The translations under genes and the position numbers were made by a program. Below, piece by piece: positions 39,086-51,380 of a stretch of DNA of 64,000 nt. How positions within the stretch are numbered: position 1 is the stretch's first letter; each line of letters begins with the position of its first letter. The stretch comes from Scylla paramamosain (lineage: Eukaryota > Arthropoda > Malacostraca > Decapoda > Portunidae): the NCBI RefSeq assembly GCF_035594125.1, contig NC_087181.1, positions 7,364,840-7,428,839 of the forward strand. Reading direction: 5' to 3'. The notes under the pieces were generated by a model. That model did no database searches. It saw only the letters and a program-made list of their open reading frames with translations, and was not told where the DNA came from.

Positions 39086-42000
39086 TTTATTTTCATAGGT
39101 TACGAGATGCCAAAATTTTGGGAAAATTCAGGGCAATCAATAAAAAAATATTATCAAAAAAGCTTTTTTTTTCTCGGACTGTTATGTACCAAACCCTAAA
39201 GTGCATGCAAAGCCTCCTATATGAAGAAATTAAACCACCTTACCAGAAATCTGTGTTTTGAGTGTTTTTTTGCATGTTAGGCACTAAAACGATAAATAAT
39301 AAGGAACTCACTCTATATGAGAATCCAAAACAAAGTTACTGAAAACAAGTCTTCTCAGTGTTTTACGTAGAAAAACGCTAAAACGGATGCAAAGCAACCA
39401 ATATCAAGAAATAGAAAAACGTTACTAAAAAGGTATTTTTTGAGTGTTTTTGAGCTTGTTATGTATAAAAAACGCGAAAATTGATGCAAAGCACTCTATA
39501 TTGGGAAACAAAAGGACATTGCAAGAAAAGTATAAAATAAGTGTTTTATAGATTAAAAGAACAAGGCAAAAAACGCAAAATTTCGTGTATGTGGAGAGAT
39601 TTCCTAGATACAAAAATGCTAAAACTCATGTATAACACTCCTAATTGAGAAACAGAACAACCTTAATAAATGCGTGTATTTTGAGGGCTTTTAACATTCT
39701 TAGTTACCAAAACCCCAAACTGCATCCGAAATTAGATTTGTGGGAAAAAAAAATGACTACCAGAAAAGTGTCATTTCATTGTTTTTGATCGTGATAGGCA
39801 ATAAAGCACTAAAAAGGAGGGCAATCACATTACATTGGAGGAAAACGAATTTTTACCAAGAACTTGCTTTTAAGTGTTTTTGAGCTCCTTATATACCAAA
39901 ACACTAAAACGAATGCAAAACACTCTTTATGGTGAAACTGAATAACATTACCAAAAGCATGTATTTTGAGTGTTTTTAATCTTGTTACCAATAAAAACGC
40001 TTAAATACATGCAAAGATCACAATTTTTGGGAAATGAAAGGAGATTACGAGAAAAGTGTATTAAGAGTGTTTTTAAATTCATTAATTACCAAAAAGCTAA
40101 AAGCCACAAATAACACTCTTTATTGAGAAACAATAAATAAATAAAAAAAATACGAAATTTTTTCTTCTTTCTTATTCATATTCGCAGGTACAGAGATGCC
40201 AAAATACGGGCAAAATTCAGGAAATTATGTGAAATAAAAACATTATAAAAAAAGTTAAATTTAGCTCTTTTTCTGACTTATGTACCAAACCCCTAAAGTG
40301 CATGCAAAGCCACCTATATGGGGAAATTAAACATCTTTGCCAGAAAACGGTCTTATGAGTGTTTTTTCGCATATTAGGAAGCAACAAAATAAATAACATG
40401 GAAGTCAATCTATATGGGAATCCAAAACAAAATTACTAAAAACGTGTCTTTTCGTTTTTTTACGTAGAAAAAACGCTAAAACGGATGCAAACAAACCAAT
40501 ATGAAGAAATAAAATATCATTACCAACAAAGTATATTTTGAGTGTTTTTTAAATTCTTACCTACAAAAAACGCGTAAATGGATGGAAAGCACTCTATATT
40601 GGGAAGAAAAAGGACATTACGAGAAACGTGTATAATGAGTGTTTTATAGTTTCACAAGAACTACAAGGCAAAAAACGTAAAAACTCGTGTATATAGAGAA
40701 GTTTCTTACATTCCAAAATGCTAAAACTCTGGAACAACACTCTTAATTGAGAAAAAGAACAATCTTACTAAATGCGTGTATTTTGAGTGCTTTTCACATT
40801 CTTAGTTACCAAAACCCCAAATTGCATGCGAAACCAGCTTTATGTGGGAAAAAAATGACATTACCAGAAAAAATGTCTTTTGAGTGTTTTTGAGCGTGTT
40901 AGGCAAAAAACAATTAAAAGCAGGGCAAACACATTACATTGGAATAAAACCAATTTTTAACAAGAACTTGCCTTTAAGTGTTTTTGAGCTCCTTACTACC
41001 AAAACACTAAAACACATGCAAAATACACTTTATGGTGAAACAATAGAACATTACCAAAAACATGTTTTTTGAGTGTTTTTGATTATGTTACCAATAAAAA
41101 CGCTTAAATACATGCAAAGAACCCTAATTTTGGGAAACGAAAGGTCATTACGAGAAATGTGTATTATAAGTGTTTTTAAGTTCTTTAAGTATGAAAAAGC
41201 TAAAAGCCACAAATTACACTCTTTATTGAGAAAAATAAATAAATAAATAAAAAAATGCGATATTTTTTTTTCATTCTTATTCATCTTCACAGGTAACGAG
41301 GTGGCAAAATTCGGGCAAAGTTCATTAAATTATATGAAATAAGAACATTATCAAAAAAGTTAAATTTAGTTTTTTTTTTTCGGACTTATGTACCAAACCC
41401 CTAAAGTGCATGCAAGGCCACCTATATGGGAAAATTAAACGTCTTTGCCAGAAAACTGTCTTATGAGTGTTTTTCAGCATGTTAGGAACCAACACGATAA
41501 AACCCAAGGAAGTCAATCTATATGGGAATCCAAAACAAAATTACTGAAAACGTGTCTTTTCGGTGTTTTACGTAGAAAACGCTAAAACGGATGCAAACCA
41601 ACCAAAAGGAAGAAATAGAATAACATCACCAAAAAGGTATATTTTGAGTGTTTTTGAAATTGTTACCTGCAAAAAACGCGAGAATGGATGGAAAGCACTC
41701 TATATTGGGAAGCAAAAGGCACCAAAAAGTATTTTAGGCAGAAAAACGATAAAATATATGAAAGTCACTCTATATGGAAATCCAAAACAAAATTACTGGA
41801 AACGTGTCTTTTAAAAGATTTAAGTAGAAAAACGCTAAATGGATGCAAACCAACGAATATGAAGAAATATAATAAAATTACCACTAAAAATATTTTTGTG
41901 TGTTCTTGAGCTTGTTACATAAAAAAAAAACGCGAAAATGGATGCAAAGCACTGGATATAAGGAAAAAAAAGGACATAACGAGAAACGTGTATAATGAGT

Positions 42001-42347
42001 GTTTTTATAGTTTCACCAGAATCACAACGCAAAAAAGGCAAAAACTTAACTATATGGAGAAGTTTCTAAGATACCAAAATGTTGAAACTCATGAATAAAC
42101 ACTCTTAATCAAGAAACAGAAAAACCTTACTAAATGCGTGTATTTTGAGTGCTTTTTTTACATTCTTAGTTACCAAAACCCCAAATTCTATGCGAAACTA
42201 GCTTTATGTGGGAAAAAAATGACATTACCAAAAAAGTGTCTGAAAGTTTTTGAGGGTGTTAGGCAATAAAGCACTAAAAAGCAGGGCAATCACATTATAT
42301 GCGAATAAAACAAACTTTTTCGAAGAACTTGCCTTTTAGTGTTTTTG

Positions 42348-42808
42348 ACACGCATTTAGTAAGGTTGCTCTGTTTCTCAATTAAGAGTGTTATTCATGAG
42401 TTTCAGCATATACACGAGTTTTTTGCGTTTTTTGCTTTGTGGTCTTTTTTTGAACTATAAAACATTCATTATACACTTTTCTCGCAATGTCTCTTTGTTT
42501 CCCAATATAGAGTGCTTTGTATCCATTTTCGCGTTTTTTTTTTTGTAGGTAACAAGCTCAAAAACACTCAAAATATAAATTTTTTTGTAATGTTTTTCTG
42601 CTTCTTGAAATTGGTTGGTTTGTATCAGTTTTAGCGTTTTTCTACGTAAAACACTGAGAAGACACATTTTCAGTAATATTCTTTTGGATTCCCACATAGA
42701 GTGAGTTCCTTATTATTTATCGTTTTTGTGCCTAACATGCTGAAAAACACTCAAAAGACAGATTTCTGGTAAGGTCTTTAATTTCCTCATATGGGAGGCT
42801 TTGCATGT
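42348..42808 (-). repeat. Inverted HOR block, copy 4
   Basis: This is the fourth copy of the inverted block, equivalent to 7,859-8,353 of the left array. Both junctions are conserved, including TTAGTGTTTTTGACACGC at entry and TATTTTCAGTGTTTTTGAGCG at exit. Confidence 0.88.
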
Positions 42809-45521
42809 ATTTTCAGTGTTTTTGAGCGTGTTACGCAATAAAGCACTAAAAGCCAGGGCAATCCCATTACATGGGAATAAAAACCAAATTTTACCAAGAA
42901 CTTGCCTTTAAGTGTTTTTGAGCTCCTTATATAAAAAAACGCTGAAACGCAGGCAAAACACACTTTATGGAGAAAAAAACATATATTTTGGGTGTTTTTA
43001 ATCATGTTACCAATAAAAACGCTTAAATACATGCAAAGAACCCTATATTTGGGAAACGAAAGGACATTACGAGAAACGTGTATTATGATTGTTTTTAAGA
43101 TCATTATTTACCAAAAAGCTAAAACCCACAAGTAACACTCTTTACTGAGAAAAAAAATAAATAAATAAAAAAATACGATATTTTTTTTCTTTCTTTTTCA
43201 TGAGTCAATTATCAAAAAAGTTAATTTTAGGTTTTTTTTTGTACTGTTATGTAGCAAACCCTAAAGTGCATGCAAAGCCACCTATATGGGGAAATTAAAC
43301 GTCTTTGCCAGAAAACTGTCTTATGAGTGTTTTTCAGCTTTTTAGGAACTTAACGGTAAATAACATGCAAGTCACTCTATATCGGAATATAAAACAAAAT
43401 TACTGAAAACGTGTCTTTTCGGTGTTTTACGTAGAAAAACAGAAGCAAATAACCAATAAAAAGAAATAAAATAACATTACCAAAAAGGTACATTTTGAGT
43501 GTTTTTGAGCTTCTTACCTACAAAAAACGCGAAAATCGATGCAAAACATTTCCTATTGCGAAAGAAAAGGACATTACGAGAAACGTGTATAATGAGTGTC
43601 TTATTATTTTTGAACAAACGAACTTTTGGTTCAAAAGAATCACAAGGCAAAAAACGCAAAAACTCGTGTATATGAAGAAGTTTCTTAAATACCAAAATGC
43701 TGAAACTCATGAATAACAATATCAATTGAGAAACAGAACAACCTTACCAAATGCGTGTATTTTGAGTGTTTTTCACATTCTTAGCAAAACACCAAATAAC
43801 AATGTTGGAAAAAAATGGCATTACCAGAAATGTCTTTTGAGTGTTTTTGAGCGTGTTAGGCAACAAATCACAAAAAAAAAAAAACAGGGCAATCACATTA
43901 TATGGGAATAAAATCAACTTTTACGAAGAACTTGCCTTGAAGTATTTTTGACCTCCTTACAAACCAAAACGCTAAAACGCGTTCAAAAAACTTTTTTATG
44001 GAAAAAGCAGAATAACATTACTAAAAAAATGTGTTTTAAGTGTTTTTGGTCATGTTACCTATATAAACGCTTACATACATGCAAAAAACCCTATGTTTGG
44101 GAAACGAAAAGACATTACAAGAAACGTGTATTAGGACCGTTTTTAAGTTCCTTAAGTATTAAAACGTTAAAACCCACAAATAATACTCTTTATAGAGAAA
44201 AAAATAAATAAATAAAAAAATAGCTTTTTTTTTATATTGATTTTCTTAGGTACCAAGATGCCAAAATTCTGCCAAAATTAATGGAATTTATGTGGAAAAA
44301 AGAACATTATCAAAAAAGTTAATTATAGCTCTTTTTCGGATTTTATGTACGAAACTCTAAAGTGCATGCCACCTATATAAGGAAGTTAAACGACTTTACC
44401 AGAAACCTGTCTTTTCAGTGTTTTTCAGCATGTTAGGCACCAAAACAATAAATAATATGGAAGTCAGTCAATATGTGAATCCAAAACAAAATTACTGAAA
44501 ACGTGTCTTTTCAGTGTTTTACGTAGAAAAACGCTAAAACGGATGCAAACCAACATATATGAAGAAATAAAATAACATTACCAAAAAAGTGTTTTTGAGC
44601 TTTTTACCTACAAAAAACGCGCAAATGAAGGGAAAGCACTCTATATTGGGAAGAAAAAGAACATTACGAGAAACGTGTATAATGAGTGCTTTATAGTTTC
44701 ACAAGAACCACAAGGCAAAAAATGCAAAAACTCGTGTATATAGAGAAGTTTCTTACATACCAAAACGCTAAAACTCATGAATAACACTTTTAGTTAAAAA
44801 ACAAAACTACCTTACCAAATGTGTGCATTTTGAGTGTTTTTCACATTCTTAGTTACGAAAATCCCAAATTACATGCGAAACTAGCTCCATGTGGGAAAAA
44901 AATGACATTACCAGAAAAGTGTCTTTTGAGTGTTTTTGAGCGTTATATGCAACAAAACACTAAAAAGCAGAACAATCACATTACAATGGAATAAAACCAA
45001 ATTTTACGAAGATCTTGCCTTTAAGTGTTTTTTAACTCCTTACATACGAAAACGCTAAACGCATGCAAAAAAACCTTTATGGAGAAACAGAATAATATTA
45101 CCAAAAACATGTATTTTGAGTTTTTTGATCATGTTACCTATAAAATCGCTTAAATACATGCAAAGAACCCTATGTTTCTGAAACGAAAGGACATTACGAA
45201 AATCGTGTATTATGGATATTTTTAAGTTCCTAAAGTACCAAAAATCTAAAACCCACATATTTTCTCTTTATATGGAAAAAAAAATAATTTAAAAAAATAG
45301 ATTTTTTTTTTGTTATTCATCTTCATAGGTACCGAGATGCCAAAATTTTGAAAAAATTCAGGGAAATTATGTGAAAAAAAAAATAAATAATAATTTTAGC
45401 TTTTTCAGGAGTTATGTACGAAACCCAGAAGTGCATGCAAAGCCACCTATATGGGGAAATTACACGACTTTACAAGAAACGTGTCTTTGGGTGTTTTCAG
45501 CAATTTCAACAATATTACTAA

Positions 45522-48451
45522 AAACGTGTATTTCCAGTTTTAGCGTAGAACGCTAAAACCGATGCAAACTAACTAATATGAAGATATAGAATAACATTAT
45601 AAAAAGTTTGTGTTTTTGAGCTTGTTACCTATAAAACACGCAAAAATGAATACAAAGGAGTCTATATTGGGAAACAAAAGGATATTACATGAAAATTGTA
45701 TAATAAATGTTTTAATAGTTTTTAAGAACCATATGGGAAAAAACGCAAAAACTCGTAGATATGGAGAAGTTTCTTAGATACCAAAATGATGAAATTCATG
45801 AATAACACTCTTAATTCAGAAACAGAACAATCATAGGAAATGAGTGTATTTTGTGTTTTTTTTCACATTCTTAGTGGTCCAACCCCAAATTACATGCTAA
45901 ACTGTGGAAAAGAAATGAAATTACTAGAAAAGTAACTTTTTAGTGTTTTTCAGCGTGTTAGGCAATAAAGTACTATAAAGCAGGGCAATCACATTACATG
46001 GGAATATAACTAACTTTTACCAAGAACTTGCCTTTAAGTTTTTTTGAGCTCCTTACATACCAAAACGCTAAAACACATGTAAAACACCCTTTATGGAAAA
46101 ACAGAATAATATTATCAAAAACATGTATTTTGAGTATTTTTAAGCTCGTTACCAACAAAAACGCTTTAATATATGCAAAGAACCCTATGTTTGGGAATGA
46201 AAGGACATTACGAGGAATGTGTATTATGAGTGTTTATAAGTTCCTTAAGTACCAAAAAGCTAAAATCCACAAATAAAAAAATAAAAAAATAAGAATTTTC
46301 TTTTCTTTTTGTTATTCATCTTCATAGGTACCGAGATGCCAAAATTCTGGGAAAATTCAGGGCAATCATATGATAAAAGAATATTATAAAAAAAGTTAAT
46401 TTCAGCTTTTTTTTCGGACTGTTATGTACCGAACCCTAAAGTGCATGCAAAGCACTTTGCATGAGGAAGTTAAACGACCTTACCAGAAATCTATGTTTTG
46501 AGTATTTTTTTTTAGCACGTTAGGCACTAAAACGATAAATAATAAGGAACTCACTCTATATGGGAATCCAAAACAAAGTTTCTGAAAACGTGTCTTCTCA
46601 GTGTTTTACGTAGAAAAACGCTAAAACGGATAAAAAGCAACCAATATCAAGAAATAGAGAAACGTTACTAAAAAGGTATATTTTGAGAGTTTTTGAGCTT
46701 GTTACCTACAAAAAACGCGAAAATTAATGAAAAGCACTTTACATTGGGAAACAAAAGGACATTGCAAGAAAAGTGTATAATAAGTGTTTTATAGTTCAAA
46801 AGAACCACAAGGCAAATAACGCAAAATCTCGTGTATATGGAGAGGTTTCCTAGATACAAAAATGCTAAAACTCATTGAGAAACAGAACAACCTTAATAAA
46901 TGCATGTATTTTGAATGCTTTTCACATTCATAGTTACTAAAACCCCAAATTGCATGCGAAAATAGATTTCTGGGAAAAAAAATGACTTTACCAGAAAAGT
47001 GTCTTTTGAGTTTTTTTGAGTGTGATAGGCAATAAAGCACTAAAAAGGAGGGCAATCACATTACATTGGAGAAAAACGAATTTTTACCAAGAATTTGCCT
47101 TTAAGTGTTTTTGAGCTCCTTATATACCAAAAAACTAAAATGCATGCAAAACACTCTTTAAGGTGAAACACAATAACAATAACAAAAACATGTATTTTGA
47201 GTGTTTTTGATCATGTTACCAATAAAAACGCTTAAATACATGTAAAGAACACTATTTTTGGGAAATGAAAGGAGATTACGAGAAACGTGTATAAATAGTG
47301 TTTTTAAGTTAATTAATTACCAAAAAGCTAAAAGCCACAAATAACACACTTTATTGAGAAACAATAAATAAATAAAAAAAAATACGATATTTTTTTTCTT
47401 TCTTATTCATCTTCACAGGTACCGAGAAGCCAAAATTCAGGCAAAATTCAGGAAATTATGTTAAAGAAAAACATTATCAAAAAAGTTCAATTTAGCTTTT
47501 TTTACGGACTGTTATGTACCAAACCAATAAAGTGCATGCAAAGCCACTTATATGGGGAAATTAAACGTTTTTGCAAGAAAACGGTCTTATGAGTGTTTTT
47601 CAGCATCTTAGAAACCAACATGATAAATAACATGGAAATCAATCTATATAGGAATCCAAAACAAAATTACTAAAAACGTGTTTTTTCGTTGTTTTACGTA
47701 GAAAAACGCTCAAACGGATGCAAACCAACCAATATGAAGAAATAAAATAACATTACCAAAAAGGTATATTTTGAGTGTTTTTGAAATTGTTACCTACAAA
47801 AAAAGCGAAGATGTATGGAAAGCACTCTATATTGGGAAGCAAAAGGACATTACGAAAAACATGTATAATGAGTGTTTTATAGTTTCACAAGAACTACAGG
47901 GCAAAAAACGCAAAAACTCGTGTATATACAGACGTTTCTTACATTCCAAATTGCTGAAACAACACTCTTAATTGAGATAAAGAACAATCTTACTAAATGT
48001 GTGTGTTTTGAGTGCTTTTCACATCCTTAGTTACCAAAACCTCAAATTGCATTCGAAACCAGCTTTATGTGGGAAAAAAATGACATTACCAGAAAAATGT
48101 CCTTTGAGTGTTTTTGAGCGTGTTAGGCACTAAAGCACTAAAAAGCAGGGCAATCACATTACATTGGAATAAAACCAATTTTTAAATATATTTTGCCTTT
48201 AAGTGTATTTGAGCTCTTTATATACCAAAACACTAAAATGCATGCAAAATCACTTCATGGTGAAACAGAAAAACATTACCAAAAACATGTATTTTGAGTG
48301 TTTTTGATCATGTTACCAATAAAAACGCTTAAATACATGCAAAGAACCATATTTATGGGAAACGAGAAACGTGTATTATGAGTGTTTTTAAGTTCATTAA
48401 GTACGAAAAAGCTAAAAGCCACAAATTACACTCTTTATCGAGAAAAAAAAT
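45522..48451 (+). repeat. 2.93-kb super-repeat, unit 1
   Basis: This is the first copy (2,930 bp). It starts at AAACGTGTATTTCCAG and ends at CTCTTTATCGAGAAAAAAAAT. The TACGTAGAAAAACGC-type box falls at about 45,534 (in altered form), 46,601 and 47,690, and the next unit's at 48,464. The unit is thus two full HORs of about 1,070 and 1,090 bp plus one truncated to about 770 bp. Its first part resembles 11,140-11,890 of the left array; its later part resembles 39,100-41,230. Unit 1 has some private differences from the others, such as GCACTTTACATTGGG at about 46,735. Confidence 0.95.
47370..47402. repeat. A/T foldback spacer with CGATATT core (representative in unit 1)
   Basis: AAAAAAAATACGATATTTTTTTTC reads as an A-tract and T-tract around TACGATA, where AAAAAATA pairs with TATTTTTT across a CGA loop. 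The same core recurs in each complete 2.93-kb unit and in HORs near 6,786, 8,722, 30,212, 31,957, 41,257 (as TGCGATA) and 43,171. Confidence 0.85.
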
Positions 48452-51380
48452 AAACGTGTATTTCCAGTTTTAGCGTAGAACGCTAAAACCGATGCAAACT
48501 AACTAATATGAAGATATAGAATAACATTATAAAAAGTTTGTGTTTTTGAGCTTGTTACCTATAAAACACGCAAAAATGAATACAAAGCAGTCTATATTGG
48601 GAAACAAAAGGATATTACATGAAAATTGTATAATAAATGTTTTAATAGTTTTTAAGAACCATATGGGAAAAAACGCAAAAACTCGTAGATATGGAGAAGT
48701 TTCTTAGATACCAAAATGATGAAATTCATGAATAACACTCTTAATTCAGAAACAGAACAATCATAGGAAATGAGTGTATTTTGAGTTTTTTTTTCACATT
48801 CTTAGTGGTCCAACCCCAAATTACATGCTAAACTGTGGAAAAGAAATGAAATTACTAGAAAAGTAACTTTTTAGTGTTTTTCAGCGTGTTAGGCAATAAA
48901 GTACTATAAAGCAGGGCAATCACATTACATGGGAATATAACTAACTTTTACCAAGAACTTGCCTTTAAGTTTTTTTGAGCTCCTTACATACCAAAACGCT
49001 AAAACACATGTAAAACACCCTTTATGGAAAAACAGAATAATATTATCAAAAACATGTATTTTGAGTATTTTTAAGCTCGTTACCAACAAAAACGCTTTAA
49101 TATATGCAAAGAACCCTATGTTTGGGAATGAAAGGACATTACGAGGAATGTGTATTATGAGTGTTTATAAGTTCCTTAAGTACCAAAAAGCTAAAATCCA
49201 CAAATAAAAAATTAAAAAAATAAGAATTTTCTTTTCTTTTTGTTATTCATCTTCATAGGTACCGAGATGCCAAAATTCTGGGAAAATTCAGGGCAATCAT
49301 ATGATAAAAGAATATTATAAAAAAAATTAATTTCAGCTTTTTTTTCGGACTGTTATGTACCGAACCCTAAAGTGCATGCAAAGCACTTTGCATGAGGAAG
49401 TTAAACGACCTTACCTGAAATCTATGTTTTGAGTATTTTTTTTAGCACGTTAGGCACTAAAACGATAAATAATAAGGAACTCACTCTATATGGGAATCCA
49501 AAACAAAGTTTCTGAAAACGTGTCTTCTCAGTGTTTTACGTAGAAAAACGCTAAAACGGATAAAAAGCAACCAATATCAAGAAATAGAGAAACGTTACTA
49601 AAAAGGTATATTTTGAGAGTTTTTGAGCTTGTTACCTACAAAAAACGCGAAAATTAATGAAAAGCACTCTACATTGGGAAACAAAAGGACATTGCAAGAA
49701 AAGTGTATAATAAGTGTTTTATAGTTCAAAAGAACCACAAGGCAAATAACGCAAAATCTCGTGTATATGGAGAGGTTTCCTAGATACAAAAATGCTAAAA
49801 CTCATTGAGAAACAGAACAACCTTAATAAATGCATGTATTTTGAATTCTTTTCACATTCATAGTTACTAAAACCCCAAATTGCATGCGAAAATAGATTTC
49901 TGGGAAAAAAAATGACTTTACCAGAAAAGTGTCTTTTGAGTTTTTTTGAGTGTGATAGGCAATAAAGCACTAAAAAGGAGGGCAATCACATTACATTGGA
50001 GAAAAACGAATTTTTACCAAGAATTTGCCTTTAAGTGTTTTTGAGCTCCTTATATACCAAAAAACTAAAATGCATGCAAAACACTCTTTAAGGTGAAACA
50101 CAATAACAATAACAAAAACATGTATTTTGATTGTTTTTGATCATGTTACCAATAAAAACGCTTAAATACATGTAAAGAACACTATTTTTGGGAAATGAAA
50201 GGAGATTACGAGAAACGTGTATAAATAGTGTTTTTAAGTTAATTAATTACCAAAAAGCTAAAAGCCACAAATAACACACTTTATTGAGAAACAATAAATA
50301 AATAAAAAAAAAATACGATATTTTTTTTTTCTTATTCATCTTCACAGGTACCGAGAAGCCAAAATTCAGGCAAAATTCAGGAAATTATGTTAAAGAAAAA
50401 CATTATCAAAAAAGTTCAATTTAGCTTTTTTTACGGACTGTTATGTACCAAACCAATAAAGTGCATGCAAAGCCACTTATATGGGGAAATTAAACGTTTT
50501 TGCAAGAAAACGGTCTTATGAGTGTTTTTCAGCATCTTAGAAACCAACATGATAAATAACATGGAAATCAATCTATATAGGAATCCAAAACAAAATTACT
50601 AAAAACGTGTTTTTTCGTTGTTTTACGTAGAAAAACGCTCAAACGGATGCAAACCAACCAATATGAAGAAATAAAATAACATTACCAAAAAGGTATATTT
50701 TGAGTGTTTTTGAAATTGTTACCTACAAAAAAAGCGAAGATGTATGGAAAGCACTCTATATTGGGAAGCAAAAGGACATTACGAAAAACATGTATAATGA
50801 GTGTTTTATAGTTTCACAAGAACTACAGGGCAAAAAACGCAAAAACTCGTGTATATACAGACGTTTCTTACATTCCAAATTGCTGAAACAACACTCTTAA
50901 TTGAGATAAAGAACAATCTTACTAAATGTGTGTGTTTTGAGTGCTTTTCACATCCTTAGTTACCAAAACCTCAAATTGCATTCGAAACCAGCTTTATGTG
51001 GGAAAAAAATGACATTACCAGAAAAATGTCCTTTGAGTGTTTTTGAGCGTGTTAGGCACTAAAGCACTAAAAAGCAGGGCAATCACATTACATTGGAATA
51101 AAACCAATTTTTAAATATATTTTGCCTTTAAGTGTATTTGAGCTCTTTATATACCAAAACACTAAAATGCATGCAAAATCACTTCATGGTGAAACAGAAA
51201 AACATTACCAAAAACATGTATTTTGAGTGTTTTTGATCATGTTACCAATAAAAACGCTTAAATACATGCAAAGAACCATATTTATGGGAAACGAGAAACG
51301 TGTATTATGAGTGTTTTTAAGTTCATTAAGTACGAAAAAGCTAAAAGCCACAAATTACACTCTTTATCGAGAAAAAAAAT
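48452..51380 (+). repeat. 2.93-kb super-repeat, unit 2
   Basis: This copy is 2,929 bp. It carries TTTTGAATTCTT near 49,850 and TTGATTGTTTTTGATC near 50,131, both shared only with unit 4. It retains AAGTACCAAAAAGC near 49,177, like units 1 and 5. Confidence 0.95.

Larger units (their letters stand above)
27454..45521 (+). repeat. Right higher-order satellite array
   Basis: The ~1.1-kb variant order of the left array resumes. One complete HOR can be followed box by box from about 31,166 to 32,267 (about 1,100 bp, eleven boxes). Boxes are usually 85-105 bp apart, except the TTTTATAGTT unit, which is about 147 bp and looks like one and a half monomers fused. Large parts are co-linear with the left array: 1 matches 30,691, 3,577 matches 34,806, 7,228 matches 41,714, 9,126 matches 43,477 and 11,206 matches about 45,605. 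The right array has about 3.2 kb (roughly 37,200-40,500) that the left lacks. No gene is visible. Confidence 0.92.
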
